This document shows, in pieces, positions 44,352-53,180 of a stretch of 64,000 nt of DNA. The stretch's first letter is position 1. Every line of letters starts with the position of its first letter. The position numbers and the translations under genes were made by a program. The notes under the pieces were generated by a model. That model had not been told where the DNA came from. It was given only the letters and a program-made list of their open reading frames with translations, and made no database searches. This stretch comes from Planococcus lenghuensis (lineage in GTDB: Bacteria > Bacillota > Bacilli > Bacillales_A > Planococcaceae), in assembly GCF_001999905.1 (NCBI RefSeq), contig NZ_CP019640.1:2150001-2214000 (forward strand), read 5' to 3'.

Positions 44352-44427
44352 ACGAATCCCCCTCTTTCATTGTTGCTTCCCGAGAAGATTGTAACATATT
44401 CGCCCCACCTGCGTGTGCTAAAGCGAA

Positions 44428-44456
44428 ACCGGCTGACAGGCAGGCTGTCAGCCGGT
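44428..44456 (-). terminator. Hairpin between panD and dinG
   Basis: ACCGGCTGACAG and CTGTCAGCCGGT, a perfect 12-bp stem with loop of five, just past the panD stop. The minus-strand tail is TTCGCTTTAG, so termination may be partial. Confidence 0.75.
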
Positions 44457-44465
44457 AATCTCCGT

Positions 44466-44849
44466 CTATAAAATTGTGGCTTCCGGCTCATAGCTCAGCT
44501 TTTCACGGATCCCGTTTTTCTCGTCCATGATCAAGACTGTCGGCTTATGGTTTTTCGCTTCTTCATTCATTACATAGGCATAAGACAAAATGATCACGAT
44601 GTCCCCTTTTTGAACGAGCCGGGCGGCTGCCCCGTTGACACAGATTACACCGGATCCCCGTGCTCCGGCGATGATATATGTCTCAAACCGGGCGCCGTTA
44701 TTATTATTAACTACATGGACTTTTTCGTTCGGCAGCATTCCGGCGGCATCCAGAAGATCAAGATCAATGGTTATGCTTCCAACGTAATTCAGATCGGCTT
44801 CCGTCACCGTTGCCCGGTGGATTTTCGAGTTAAGCATCATGCGCAGCAT
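44466..44849 (-). CDS. panD: Aspartate 1-decarboxylase
   Basis: Pyruvoyl enzyme making beta-alanine from L-aspartate for pantothenate. The 127-residue proenzyme self-cleaves between Gly24 and Ser25 in NYVGSITI, the canonical position; Tyr58-region and the [17 protein letters not shown] motif (catalytic subunit) are present. Its ATG shares bases with the panC stop (TAATG), so it is translationally coupled. Last gene of panBCD. Confidence 0.96.
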   Translation of the reverse strand: MLRMMLNSKIHRATVTEADLNYVGSITIDLDLLDAAGMLPNEKVHVVNNNNGARFETYIIAGARGSGVICVNGAAARLVQKGDIVIILSYAYVMNEEAKNHKPTVLIMDEKNGIREKLSYEPEATIL

Positions 44850-45691
44850 TAGTATTTCTCCTTTAAGTTTAGTATGACATTATCAATGAGACGAGCCTTT
44901 TCAAACTGGACGGCCACCGCAAGTACGGCTTCTCCGCTTCCAATGGGTTCCGTCAGTTCCGGGTAGCTCAGAAACTCGATGTAATCGATGGTGCCGGACG
45001 TATGGCGTTCAATGTGATCTGCCATAACAGGAACCGGATCGCGTCCGCTAAGGGTCGCTTCCCGGCCAAGCCGCAGGGCCTCATGGATCGCCGGTGCTTC
45101 ACTGCGTTCCTCCGGCGACAAATACACATTGCGGGAGCTCTTTGCCAGCCCGTCTTCTTCCCGCACAGTCGCTCCCCGCCGGATTTCAACAGGAAAATCA
45201 AAGTCACGGACGAGCGATTCAATGATCGCCAGCTGCTGGGCATCCTTCTGTCCAAAGTATGCCCGGTCGGCCTCTGTCAGATGGAATAATTTCGTAACGA
45301 CTTTCAACACCCCGTCAAAATGGCCGGGACGGCTTCTGCCGCATAACCGGTCTGCCTGCGGTCCGGCTGTCAGCGTAACTTGGGCCTCCGCCGGATACAT
45401 CTCTTCCGCCGACGGCACAAACAGCACATCCGCTCCTACCGACTCAGCAAGTGCTGTATCTTTCGGCAAATCCCGGGGATAGCGCTCAAAATCCTCCCCA
45501 GGGCCGAATTGCGCCGGATTGACGAAAATGCTCACGATGACAACATCATTTTCCTTGCGGGCCTGACGGATCAGCGACAGATGTCCTTCATGCAGAAACC
45601 CCATCGTCGGCACAAAGCCGATCGATCGGTTGTCTTGCTTCATCGTCGCCACCCAGCATTTCAGTCCCTGTTTCGTTTCGATCACATTCAT
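44849..45691 (-). CDS. panC: Pantothenate synthetase
   Basis: ATP-dependent ligation of pantoate and beta-alanine. The 280-residue protein shows [15 protein letters not shown] (HIGH-like nucleotidyl loop), [37 protein letters not shown] and the KMSKS-equivalent [15 protein letters not shown]. Overlaps panB by four bases and panD by one. Confidence 0.96.
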   Translation of the reverse strand: MNVIETKQGLKCWVATMKQDNRSIGFVPTMGFLHEGHLSLIRQARKENDVVIVSIFVNPAQFGPGEDFERYPRDLPKDTALAESVGADVLFVPSAEEMYPAEAQVTLTAGPQADRLCGRSRPGHFDGVLKVVTKLFHLTEADRAYFGQKDAQQLAIIESLVRDFDFPVEIRRGATVREEDGLAKSSRNVYLSPEERSEAPAIHEALRLGREATLSGRDPVPVMADHIERHTSGTIDYIEFLSYPELTEPIGSGEAVLAVAVQFEKARLIDNVILNLKEKY

Positions 45692-46524
45692 TGCTTACCC
45701 CCGTATAATTGCGACAGCTCTTCTTCCTTCATGGAAAACCGGTGTTCTTCCGCCGGGAATGCGCCTGATTTGACTTCATCGACATACAGCTGCAGACCTT
45801 CCCGGATCGCCGTGCCGGCTTCCGTATAGGAGCGGACGAATTTCGGGATGTGGTGGGTGCCGTATTTGATGGTGTCGTGATAGACGAGCACCTGGCCATC
45901 CGTCCCGCTGCCCGCTCCAATGCCGATGACCGGAATCGATAATCTTGCAGAAACCTGCTCTGCCAGCTGATGGGGAATACATTCGAGCACCAGCATGCAG
46001 GCGCCGGCAGCTTCACAGGCCAATGCATCTTCGATCAGCTGCTTTGCAGCATCCGCCGTCTTGCCCTGAACCTTGTAGCCGCCGATGACTCCGGCGCTTT
46101 GCGGCAGCAGGCCAAGATGGGCAACTGTCGGAATCCCTGTTTGGGTGAGCCTGCGGATAACATCGATCACTTCACCGGCTCCTTCCAGTTTCAGCGCTTC
46201 TGCGCCCGTCTCCTGAAAGATCCGGATGGCGGTTTCAAGCGTCCGGTCCAAGCTGCCGTGAAACGAACCGAACGGCATATCAACGACCAGAAACGTATCG
46301 TGCGCGCCGCGACGGGCCGCTTTCCCATGATGGATCATATCGGCCGGGGTCACGGGGACAGTGGATTCGTACCCCAATACGACCATGCCGAGTGAATCCC
46401 CCACCAGGATGATATCCACACCGGCTTCCTGAGCAAGCTTTGCTGCCGGGTAATCGTAAGCCGTCAGCATTGCGATCTTCTCGCCCTGTTGTTTCATTTT
46501 GCGCAATGATGCTGTTGTTTTCAT
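45688..46524 (-). CDS. panB: 3-methyl-2-oxobutanoate hydroxymethyltransferase
   Basis: Transfers a hydroxymethyl group from methylene-tetrahydrofolate to 2-oxoisovalerate, giving ketopantoate, the first committed pantothenate step. The 278-residue TIM-barrel protein has [37 protein letters not shown] (metal-binding Asp), KLEGAGEV and [17 protein letters not shown]. First gene of panBCD, behind a 229-base gap from birA that holds a terminator. CoaA for the next pathway step is at 17.4 kb. Confidence 0.96.
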   Translation of the reverse strand: MKTTASLRKMKQQGEKIAMLTAYDYPAAKLAQEAGVDIILVGDSLGMVVLGYESTVPVTPADMIHHGKAARRGAHDTFLVVDMPFGSFHGSLDRTLETAIRIFQETGAEALKLEGAGEVIDVIRRLTQTGIPTVAHLGLLPQSAGVIGGYKVQGKTADAAKQLIEDALACEAAGACMLVLECIPHQLAEQVSARLSIPVIGIGAGSGTDGQVLVYHDTIKYGTHHIPKFVRSYTEAGTAIREGLQLYVDEVKSGAFPAEEHRFSMKEEELSQLYGGKQ

Positions 46525-46555
46525 ATCATTTCTCTCCTTTCGGGGAGAAAACCCA

Positions 46556-46592
46556 TCAAAAAGCCCTTCCGTCTAAAAATGGACAGAAGGGC
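46556..46592 (-). terminator. Terminator between birA and panB
   Basis: Minus strand GCCCTTCTGTC (loop CATTTTTA) GACGGAAGGGC, followed by TTTTTGATGG. It lies about 160 bases after the birA stop and 32 before panB; it could end the birA transcript or attenuate panBCD. Confidence 0.85.
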
Positions 46593-46752
46593 AGAATTTA
46601 AGTAATTGGTTTCCTCCGTCCCTGTCATATCAGATCAAGGCAGAATTATTCAGTTTTGCATTTTGAATATGAATAAAACCGGTGCGGTTCCAGCCGGATA
46701 CCGCCCTTTCCTTTAGTCCCACTATAGCAGAAGCACATTAAACGCTCAATCC

Positions 46753-47736
46753 TCATGTTGCGAGTTCGATATCCGCTGAATAAATTGTGTGGATTTTTCC
46801 GTCGTCCGTCTTCAATTCGAGCACGCCGTCATCCGTGATGCCAATTGCCAGTCCTTCCAGCACCTCTCTGGCAGTCCTGGCCCGAATCCGCTTGCCGATC
46901 GTAACAGAATAGCTTTCCCACAGCACTTTCAACGGCGCGAAGCCATTCTCGATATACAAGTCTGTATATTTCTCCAAGTGACGGAAGATCGAGCGGACGA
47001 GCACCGCCCGCTCGACCGGTTTGTCCCCTTCCATCCGAAGGGATGTGGCGACTTCCCGGACAGCCGGATCAAAATCATCCTGTGTCTGATTCGCGTTCAG
47101 CCCAATGCCGATGATCAACGCCTGGACACTGTCCATATCCGCCTGCAGTTCTGTAAGAATGCCTGTGCATTTCCGGCCATTCAGTAAAACATCATTCGGC
47201 CATTTAATCTCAGGCCGCAGTCCGGTCACTTCTTCAATCGCCTGGACGACCGCGACGGCCGTGACCAGCGTGAACTGGGGAGCTCGCTGGGGCATAATAG
47301 CCGGCCGAAGGATGATGCTCATCCAGATTCCTTTGCCCGCCGCTGAATCCCAATTGCGGGCTAGCCTCCCTCTTCCTGCTGTCTGGGTTTCCGCAAGAAC
47401 TGCAGTTCCTCCCGGAGCCCCGTCCTGTGCGAGCTGATGGGCGATGATTTGCGTGGAAGTGACCGTTTCATGGTAATTGATGTTCCGGCCGATCACAGCT
47501 GTTTCCAGCAGCGGCTGCACCACTTCAGGTTTCAGCGAATCGGGAACCGCGGAAAGGAAGTACCCTTTCTTTTTCACAGACTGGATATCGTACCCCTCTT
47601 CCTGGAGCTCTTTGATATGCTTCCAGACGGCTGTTCTCGAAATGCCGAATTCCTCCGCGAACTGCTGACCGGAAATTGCTGCATCACCCGCTTTAATCAG
47701 TCGTCTTGCCAGTTGATTGGTGATTGCTGTATTCAT
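46753..47736 (-). CDS. birA: Biotin-protein ligase / biotin operon repressor
   Basis: Bifunctional protein that biotinylates acetyl-CoA and pyruvate carboxylases and represses biotin genes. The 327 residues comprise an N-terminal winged helix (FAEEFGISRTAVWKHIKELQ, residues about 26-45), the ligase domain with the biotinyl-AMP loop GRGRLARNWDSAAGKG, and KWPNDVLLNGRK, and a C-terminal SH3-like domain. It overlaps cca by 44 bases; the start is supported because the winged helix begins at the usual distance from the N terminus. Confidence 0.94.
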   Translation of the reverse strand: MNTAITNQLARRLIKAGDAAISGQQFAEEFGISRTAVWKHIKELQEEGYDIQSVKKKGYFLSAVPDSLKPEVVQPLLETAVIGRNINYHETVTSTQIIAHQLAQDGAPGGTAVLAETQTAGRGRLARNWDSAAGKGIWMSIILRPAIMPQRAPQFTLVTAVAVVQAIEEVTGLRPEIKWPNDVLLNGRKCTGILTELQADMDSVQALIIGIGLNANQTQDDFDPAVREVATSLRMEGDKPVERAVLVRSIFRHLEKYTDLYIENGFAPLKVLWESYSVTIGKRIRARTAREVLEGLAIGITDDGVLELKTDDGKIHTIYSADIELAT

Positions 47737-48856
47737 GCAGGAACCATTCCTTTATCTGTTGTTTGTCATTGGCAAGGGCTCCCTTTACAACCCGCTGCTC
47801 GATGAAGTTCAGCCATTCCCGGAGCCAGGGGCCTCTCGAATGATCCGTCCATTCCAGCAAATCCAGCCCCGAAACAGCCAGATCGGACTTCGATTGAATG
47901 GGAAGCTCAGATTTCAGCCGCAGCAGATCCGTTTCCACTCCAGCCAGCAGCCGGGCGGCAGCTAACGCTGCATCGGTATACTGGTAGACCGTCCACTTGG
48001 TCCATTCCGGCTCGCGGACTGCAGCGAGAATTTGCTGCAGGAGCCGTCGTTCATCGTTGGAAAACCGGTACGCCCGCACTTCATCAAAGCCGGCGTACGT
48101 ATCATGCAGCATGAATGCCCAGCCGGTGAGGGCCGGCTGGTTTTCAGGGAATCGGGTCCAATCCCTGCAAAACAGACGGCCGGCAGGCAAATACCGGGAA
48201 AGTCCGGATTCCGTCAAAAACTCCAGCCCTTTTTTCGCATGCCGGCTGCTGAACAATTTATCCAGTTCAATCTTGATCCGTTCGATGGCGACCGCCTGAA
48301 TCCGGTCCGCATTGCGGCTGATGGAGTCCGCCGTCGCCTGTTCCGGTTCGAAGCCGAGCTGGCCGGCGAACCGGACCGCCCGCAGCATGCGGAGCGCATC
48401 TTCACGGAACCGTTCGTCTGCATCCCCGACTGCCCGGATGATCCGGTTATCCAGATCGGACTGTCCGCCGAACGGATCCACTACGATGTGATCTTTTGTC
48501 AGGGCCATTGCATTAATCGTGAAATCACGCCGCCGCAGGTCTTCCGTAAGAGACGTCACGAATGCGACCTGATCCGGTCTCCGGCTGTCCGAATAACCGC
48601 TCTCCGTCCGGAATGTCGTGACTTCAATGCCTTCTCCTTCTGTCAATACGAGGACTGTGCCATGCTGGATACCCGTATCAACAGTGCGAGGAAATACCGC
48701 TTTCACCTGCTCCGGCAATGCACTCGTCGCCACGTCCACATCCGACGGCTCAGCGCCCAGCAGCAGATCGCGCACCGCACCGCCCACAATATAAGCTTCA
48801 AATCCCGCGGCTTCCAGTGCATCTATCAGCCGTTCCGCTTTTTCCATACTGTTCAT
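47693..48856 (-). CDS. cca: CCA tRNA nucleotidyltransferase
   Basis: Adds or repairs the 3-prime CCA of tRNAs. Class II nucleotidyltransferase of 387 residues with YIVGGAVRDLLLG, the catalytic acidic pair SDVDVATSA, RRDFTINAMAL, and the nucleotide-selecting FREDALRMLRAVRFA. It overlaps bshA upstream by four bases and birA downstream by 44 bases, as part of a compact ypjD-mgsA-bshA-cca-birA unit. Confidence 0.95.
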   Translation of the reverse strand: MNSMEKAERLIDALEAAGFEAYIVGGAVRDLLLGAEPSDVDVATSALPEQVKAVFPRTVDTGIQHGTVLVLTEGEGIEVTTFRTESGYSDSRRPDQVAFVTSLTEDLRRRDFTINAMALTKDHIVVDPFGGQSDLDNRIIRAVGDADERFREDALRMLRAVRFAGQLGFEPEQATADSISRNADRIQAVAIERIKIELDKLFSSRHAKKGLEFLTESGLSRYLPAGRLFCRDWTRFPENQPALTGWAFMLHDTYAGFDEVRAYRFSNDERRLLQQILAAVREPEWTKWTVYQYTDAALAAARLLAGVETDLLRLKSELPIQSKSDLAVSGLDLLEWTDHSRGPWLREWLNFIEQRVVKGALANDKQQIKEWFLHEYSNHQSTGKTTD

Positions 48857-49989
48857 TTCTGTGCTGTCACCTTTCTGTATACCTGCTCATACTGAGCGAG
48901 GATTTTTGAGGAATGGAACCGTTCTGCTGCTGTCTTCTCTGCCCCTTGTCTCAATTTCGCGTATGTATCCGGCTGTTTCAGCAGCTGAATAGCAAGCTCC
49001 GCTGCCCGTTCATAGTCACCGACGGGGACTAAAAATCCGTTCGCTCCATCCTCAATCACTTCCGGTATGCCGCCGGCCCGGGTGCCGATACACGGTATGC
49101 CGCATGCCATGGCTTCAAGCAGCACCAGACCGAATGATTCTTTTTCAGACATGAGCAGCATCAGATCGCTCATATTATACAATTCAGCAACGCCATCCTG
49201 CTTCCCGAGAAACAACACGTCGGCTTCAAGTTCCAGCTCTTTCACCAGCCGGACAATCCGGCTCATTTCAGGACCGTCGCCGACCAGCAGCAGTTTCGCA
49301 TCCAGTTGCCGGCGGACAAGCGAAAAAGTCTGTACCACATCTTCCACATGCTTAACGCGGCGGAAGTTGGAAACATGAATCATCACTTTTTCATCATTCC
49401 GAATGCCGAAATCCTCCCGGAGACCCGGCACTTTTTTTCCATAATAATCCCGTTCATCGACGAAGTTATAGATTGTCTCGATTTCTTTATCTGTCCCGAT
49501 CAGCTCAATCGTCTCCCGTTTCAGGGATTCCGATACCGCCGTCACGACGTCCGACTTTTCAATTCCATAGCGGATCGCCCCCTGCAGCGATGAATCATAG
49601 CCAAGGACTGTGATATCTGTGCCATGCAGGGTGGTGACGATTTTCGTATCCGGCGCGTTCGCCATATCCCGTCCCAGAATGGCACAGACCGCATGCGGAA
49701 TGGCATAATGCACATGAAGCAGATCCAGCTGCTCATTCGTGATCACTTCCGCGATTTTATTGGCCAAGGCGATATCGTAAGGAGCGTATTGAAAAACGGA
49801 ATAACTGCTCACTTCCACCTGGTGACTGTAAATGCTGGCATTAACTCCGTTCAGCCGAAACGGCATGCCGGATGTAATAAAGTGAACTTCATGCCCTTTT
49901 TCAGCCAGCATTTTTCCGAGTTCAGTCGCAATCACCCCGGACCCCCCGACGGTCGGGTAACATGTAATACCGATTTTCAGCTTCTTCAA
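48853..49989 (-). CDS. bshA: N-acetyl-alpha-D-glucosaminyl L-malate synthase
   Basis: GT4 glycosyltransferase catalysing the first step of bacillithiol synthesis, joining GlcNAc from UDP-GlcNAc to L-malate. The 378-residue product begins LKIGITCYPTVGGSGVIATE and has HVSNFRRVKHVEDVV and the donor-binding ESFGLVLLEAMACG. I chose the TTG at 49987-49989: TAGGAGG lies six bases upstream, overlapping the mgsA stop. A longer frame from 50031 would overlap mgsA. In B. subtilis bshB1 lies between mgsA and bshA; here it is absent. Confidence 0.94.
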   Translation of the reverse strand: MKKLKIGITCYPTVGGSGVIATELGKMLAEKGHEVHFITSGMPFRLNGVNASIYSHQVEVSSYSVFQYAPYDIALANKIAEVITNEQLDLLHVHYAIPHAVCAILGRDMANAPDTKIVTTLHGTDITVLGYDSSLQGAIRYGIEKSDVVTAVSESLKRETIELIGTDKEIETIYNFVDERDYYGKKVPGLREDFGIRNDEKVMIHVSNFRRVKHVEDVVQTFSLVRRQLDAKLLLVGDGPEMSRIVRLVKELELEADVLFLGKQDGVAELYNMSDLMLLMSEKESFGLVLLEAMACGIPCIGTRAGGIPEVIEDGANGFLVPVGDYERAAELAIQLLKQPDTYAKLRQGAEKTAAERFHSSKILAQYEQVYRKVTAQK

Positions 49990-50000
49990 ATCTCCGCCTC

Positions 50001-50420
50001 CTACTCTCTTTCTCTGCGGATGAACCGCCATTCAAAGAAGCCGGCTTCCAGCCCTTTCAGCAATACTTCTGCAGTCCCCATGTTCGTGGCCAGCGGGACG
50101 CAGTACACATCCGAAAGCCGAAGCAGCGCAGAGACATCCGGCTCGTGCGGCTGGGCAGTCAGCGGATCCCGCAGGAAGATGATCAAATCCATTTCGTCCC
50201 GGGCAATTGCCGCTCCGATTTCCTGATCGCCGCCGAGCGGTCCCGAACGGAACCGGGTGACCGGCAAGCCGGTCTCTTCGATGATCCGCAGACCGGTTGT
50301 ACCGGTTGCGAATAAATCATGCTTTTGCAAAATCGGTCTGTAGGCAGTGATAAATTGGATAAGGTCATCTTTCTTTTCATCATGTGCAACGAGGGCAATA
50401 TTCAGTTTATACTTGTCCAT
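50001..50420 (-). CDS. mgsA: Methylglyoxal synthase
   Basis: Converts dihydroxyacetone phosphate to methylglyoxal and phosphate, a bypass of lower glycolysis under phosphate limitation. The 139-residue protein contains [15 protein letters not shown] (phosphate binding), [14 protein letters not shown], and the catalytic Asp in DLIIFLRDP. Its first codons overlap ypjD by 14 bases, and bshA follows after 11 bases. Pairing with bacillithiol synthesis makes sense because methylglyoxal is detoxified through bacillithiol. Confidence 0.95.
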   Translation of the reverse strand: MDKYKLNIALVAHDEKKDDLIQFITAYRPILQKHDLFATGTTGLRIIEETGLPVTRFRSGPLGGDQEIGAAIARDEMDLIIFLRDPLTAQPHEPDVSALLRLSDVYCVPLATNMGTAEVLLKGLEAGFFEWRFIRRERE

Positions 50421-50754
50421 CAGCCTGTTCCTTTCTCGTCCAACGGTTTTTGTCCCGGGTGTTGAATTTCTCCATTACCCGGTCATGTGCCTGCGCGAGG
50501 TCGATATCAAGTGAATTGGCCATGCAGATCAGCACAAAGAGCAAGTCGCCCATCTCTTCTTCCACTGTTTTCTCTTCTTCTGACGACTTCTTTTTTTTCG
50601 GTCCGTATACATGGCTAATCTCCCGCGCCAATTCCCCAAGTTCTTCAGTCAGCCGGACGGTCAGTTCCATCGGAGTGAAATACCCTTCCTTGAATTGGCT
50701 GATATATGCGTCCACGTCCTGTTGTAAATCCTGCATCGTCTTTTTTTCGTCCAT
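50407..50754 (-). CDS. ypjD: MazG-like nucleotide pyrophosphohydrolase YpjD
   Basis: A 115-residue all-alpha NTP pyrophosphohydrolase of the MazG/YpjD type. The metal-binding helices are [11 protein letters not shown] and [17 protein letters not shown], with [13 protein letters not shown] at the C terminus as in B. subtilis YpjD. Probably removes damaged or non-canonical nucleotides. Start placed at the ATG at 50752-50754 ([10 protein letters not shown]), by comparison with Bacillus; a GTG at 50763 with AAGG seven bases upstream is an alternative. First gene of its operon. Confidence 0.9.
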   Translation of the reverse strand: MDEKKTMQDLQQDVDAYISQFKEGYFTPMELTVRLTEELGELAREISHVYGPKKKKSSEEEKTVEEEMGDLLFVLICMANSLDIDLAQAHDRVMEKFNTRDKNRWTRKEQADGQV

Positions 50755-50786
50755 TTCCTTCACGCTCCCGCCTTAATCGTAATGAA

Positions 50787-50792
50787 AGTATA
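50787..50792 (-). promoter_or_regulatory. Extended -10 of the ypjD operon promoter
   Basis: Minus strand TGCTATACT: a TATACT box preceded by the TGn extension, about 33 bases before ypjD. No recognisable -35, which extended -10 promoters can lack. Confidence 0.5.
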
Positions 50793-50797
50793 GCATG

Positions 50798-50826
50798 TTG
50801 TCAAAAGCAGCCGGATAGCACATAAT
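50798..50826 (+). promoter_or_regulatory. Promoter of the YitT-family gene
   Basis: TTGTCA (50798-50803), 17-base spacer, CATAAT (50821-50826), 33 bases before the start codon. Confidence 0.75.
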
Positions 50827-50859
50827 ACAACAGGGATAGTTGCAAAAGGAGGTTTGAGC

Positions 50860-51729
50860 ATGTTTCAAGGAATACGGATTAAAAATACGCTTTTCATTTT
50901 ACTCGGTGCGGCCATATTCAGTTTCGGACTCGTCCATTTCAACATACAAAACGAATTGGGTGAAGGCGGATTTACAGGGATTACACTGATTTTGCTGTTT
51001 TTGTTCGATCTGGATCCCGCCCTTATGAATCTTGTCCTGAATATTCCGCTTTTCTTTATTGGCTGGAAGCTGCTCGGACGGAAAGTCTTTATATACACGC
51101 TGATCGGCACGTTTGCCGTTTCCGCATTCCTGAAGCTGTTTCAATTGTACGAAGTAGAAATTGAACTGGGTGGAGATCTGCTGCTTGCCGCTCTGTTCGC
51201 CGGTGTGTTCATCGGCATCGGCCTCGGCATCATTTTCCGGTACGGTGGAACTACAGGCGGCGTTGACATTCTTGCCCGTCTTGGTCTGAAGTATTTGGGT
51301 TGGAGCATGGGGAAAACCATGTTCTTATTCGATGCTTTTGTCATCTTCCTGTCCCGGCTGACCTTCCTTGATAACGCAACAATGATGTATACACTCGTCG
51401 CTGTATTCGTCGGCGCCCGGGTCATAGATTTTGTGCAGGAAGGCGCTTATGCAGGACGCGGTGCCATGATTATTTCGGATGCCCAGGAAATGATTGCAAG
51501 CAGAATCACTGCCGAAATGGATAGAGGAGTCACGGTGCTCAGAGGCTATGGCCACTTTTCAAAAGCGGAACGGGAAGTGCTTTACTGCGTCGTTTCACGC
51601 AATGAAATCATGCGGCTGAAAAATATTATCACGTCCGTCGACCCGCATGCCTTTGTTTCATTGATTGAAGTGCATGACGTCATGGGAGAAGGCTTTACAC
51701 TCGATGAACAAAAACGCCCGCTGGATTAA
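50860..51729 (+). CDS. YitT family membrane protein (YpjC-like)
   Basis: A 289-residue protein with five hydrophobic segments in the first 190 residues (YitT/DUF161 membrane domain; GIGLGIIFRYGGTTGGVDILARL is characteristic) followed by a soluble C-terminal DUF2179 domain (RGVTVLRGYGHFSKAERE, VDPHAFVSLIEVHDVMGEGF). Function unknown. ATG at 50860 has AGGAGG seven bases upstream, better than the TTG at 50854. Placed where B. subtilis has ypjC, but on the plus strand. Confidence 0.88.
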   Translation: MFQGIRIKNTLFILLGAAIFSFGLVHFNIQNELGEGGFTGITLILLFLFDLDPALMNLVLNIPLFFIGWKLLGRKVFIYTLIGTFAVSAFLKLFQLYEVEIELGGDLLLAALFAGVFIGIGLGIIFRYGGTTGGVDILARLGLKYLGWSMGKTMFLFDAFVIFLSRLTFLDNATMMYTLVAVFVGARVIDFVQEGAYAGRGAMIISDAQEMIASRITAEMDRGVTVLRGYGHFSKAEREVLYCVVSRNEIMRLKNIITSVDPHAFVSLIEVHDVMGEGFTLDEQKRPLD

Positions 51730-51734
51730 TATGT

Positions 51735-51770
51735 AAAAAACCCGCTCCGGAACTTGCCGGCGCGGGTTTT
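51735..51770. terminator. Bidirectional terminator
   Basis: AAAAAACCCGCTCCGG (loop AACTTG) CCGGCGCGGGTTTT: stem with one mismatch and A/T runs on both sides, between the convergent YitT and metallopeptidase genes. Confidence 0.9.
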
Positions 51771-51774
51771 GTCA

Positions 51775-52452
51775 TTATGAACGATTCATGCTGGTATAAA
51801 TCAGCAGGAGCCGCAGCAGTTCAAGCACTGCCACTGCTGTTGCGACAACATATGTCATCGCCGCTGCATTGAGTACTTTCTTCGCTGATTTTTCTTCTGT
51901 GTTCCGGATGATACCGGTTGATACTAGCTGGTCCATTGCCCGGTTAGAGGCATTGAACTCGACCGGCAGCGTGACAAATTGAAAAACGACACCGATCGCC
52001 AGCAGAATAATCCCCAGCAGAAGCATTTCCGTCATTGCGGAGAAAATTCCGATCATGATGAATATCCACGACGCATTCGACGAAATATTAACAAGCGGCA
52101 CCATCCGATGGCGGAACCGCAAAAACGCATAATCCTTTGCGTCCTGAATCGCATGACCAACTTCGTGTGCAGCAACAGCCGTTCCGGCAACAGAAGCCTC
52201 ATGGTAATTATGCGGACTTAAAGCGACGGTTTTGGTCATTGGATTGTAATGGTCACTCAGCATACCGCGGCTTTCCACCACTTTCACATCATGGAGCCCA
52301 TTCTCATCAAGAATGATCCGGGCAACTTCTGCACCGGTACGACCGGAAGTCGACCGGATTTTCGAAAACTTTTTATATGTCCGTTTCAATTTAAATTGCG
52401 CCCATAATGGAATAATCAGCAACAGAATAAAATAGAGGATAAACCCGCCCAT
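51775..52452 (-). CDS. YugP-like zinc metallopeptidase
   Basis: Membrane protein of 225 residues in the Zn_peptidase_2 (YugP) family. An N-terminal helix (about 3-20) is followed by GAEVARIILDENGLHDVKV, the zinc motif AAHEVGHAIQDA (HEVGH, residues about 93-97), and then two or three helices (about 120-165 and 195-215). Substrate unknown. It occupies the place between ypjA and ypjC where I remember ypjB in B. subtilis, so it may be a replacement or insertion. Confidence 0.85.
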   Translation of the reverse strand: MGGFILYFILLLIIPLWAQFKLKRTYKKFSKIRSTSGRTGAEVARIILDENGLHDVKVVESRGMLSDHYNPMTKTVALSPHNYHEASVAGTAVAAHEVGHAIQDAKDYAFLRFRHRMVPLVNISSNASWIFIMIGIFSAMTEMLLLGIILLAIGVVFQFVTLPVEFNASNRAMDQLVSTGIIRNTEEKSAKKVLNAAAMTYVVATAVAVLELLRLLLIYTSMNRS

Positions 52453-52509
52453 AATCTATTGTCCGTCCTTTCTGTTCCCTCGAACTTATCTTAAATTATA
52501 AGATAAACG

Positions 52510-53121
52510 TCAGGAATGGTCAATAAACTCAGCTTGGCTGCGATTAAACCGGACTGTAAAAATGGCAAAGCAGATGCAGGCGATTGATAGCCAAAATGTA
52601 AAATAGCCGATGCTGTCTGCATAATCCGCCAGCACCCGGTAAATCGGCATCTGACCGAAAACGTAGTCAACGATGTCGTTATGTAATGTCCATACCCCAG
52701 CAATGCCGGCGGCTAACATGCCAAAGCGATAAAATGGCAAATACAGCACCGCCTGAACCGCCATCGCAAAATGGGAGATTACCAGCATCCAGCCCATCCA
52801 GCCGATGGAACCGACTTCGAGTAGGGTCAGTAAATTCATGACAACCGCCCACAGCCCGTATTTGATCAGTGTCACAACGGCCAGCGCCTCGATCAGTGGA
52901 GCATGCCGGTCAACCAGCCAGAATGCAAGGACAATTGTAAAAAACAGACTTGCAGTAGGACTGTCCGGTACGAAAATCAGGAATTTGGGTTCTGTGATGG
53001 CAAGCTGTCCGCCATACCAGATATAACCATAAATCGTTCCGAATAAATTCACGAGAAACAGCACGAACAAAAAAGGCTTATACATCAGCCACTTCGAAAG
53101 ATCACCGATTGTCTGGAGCAT
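52510..53121 (-). CDS. ypjA: YpjA-like membrane protein (DUF1405)
   Basis: A 203-residue membrane protein with about six helices, including PFLFVLFLVNLFGTIYGYIWY at the N terminus and FWLSIACICFAIFTVRF near the end, and the family-typical loop FVPDSPTASLFFT. DUF1405 proteins have no known activity. It lies directly after qcrC in Bacillales; here a terminator separates the two. The ATG follows AAGGAGG. Confidence 0.87.
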   Translation of the reverse strand: MLQTIGDLSKWLMYKPFLFVLFLVNLFGTIYGYIWYGGQLAITEPKFLIFVPDSPTASLFFTIVLAFWLVDRHAPLIEALAVVTLIKYGLWAVVMNLLTLLEVGSIGWMGWMLVISHFAMAVQAVLYLPFYRFGMLAAGIAGVWTLHNDIVDYVFGQMPIYRVLADYADSIGYFTFWLSIACICFAIFTVRFNRSQAEFIDHS

Positions 53122-53144
53122 GACATCCTCCTTTTTCAGGGTAA

Positions 53145-53171
53145 ATAAAAAGAGCCAGTTTCCTGACTCTT
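53145..53171 (-). terminator. Terminator of qcrABC
   Basis: Minus strand AGAGTCAG (loop GAAA) CTGGCTCT, one G-T pair, followed by TTTTATTT, ten bases after the qcrC stop. Confidence 0.85.
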
Positions 53172-53180
53172 CTGTTCTTA

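Noticed and set aside
48032-48895. 287-codon plus-strand open frame
   Set aside because: Antisense shadow of cca, whose motifs are complete.
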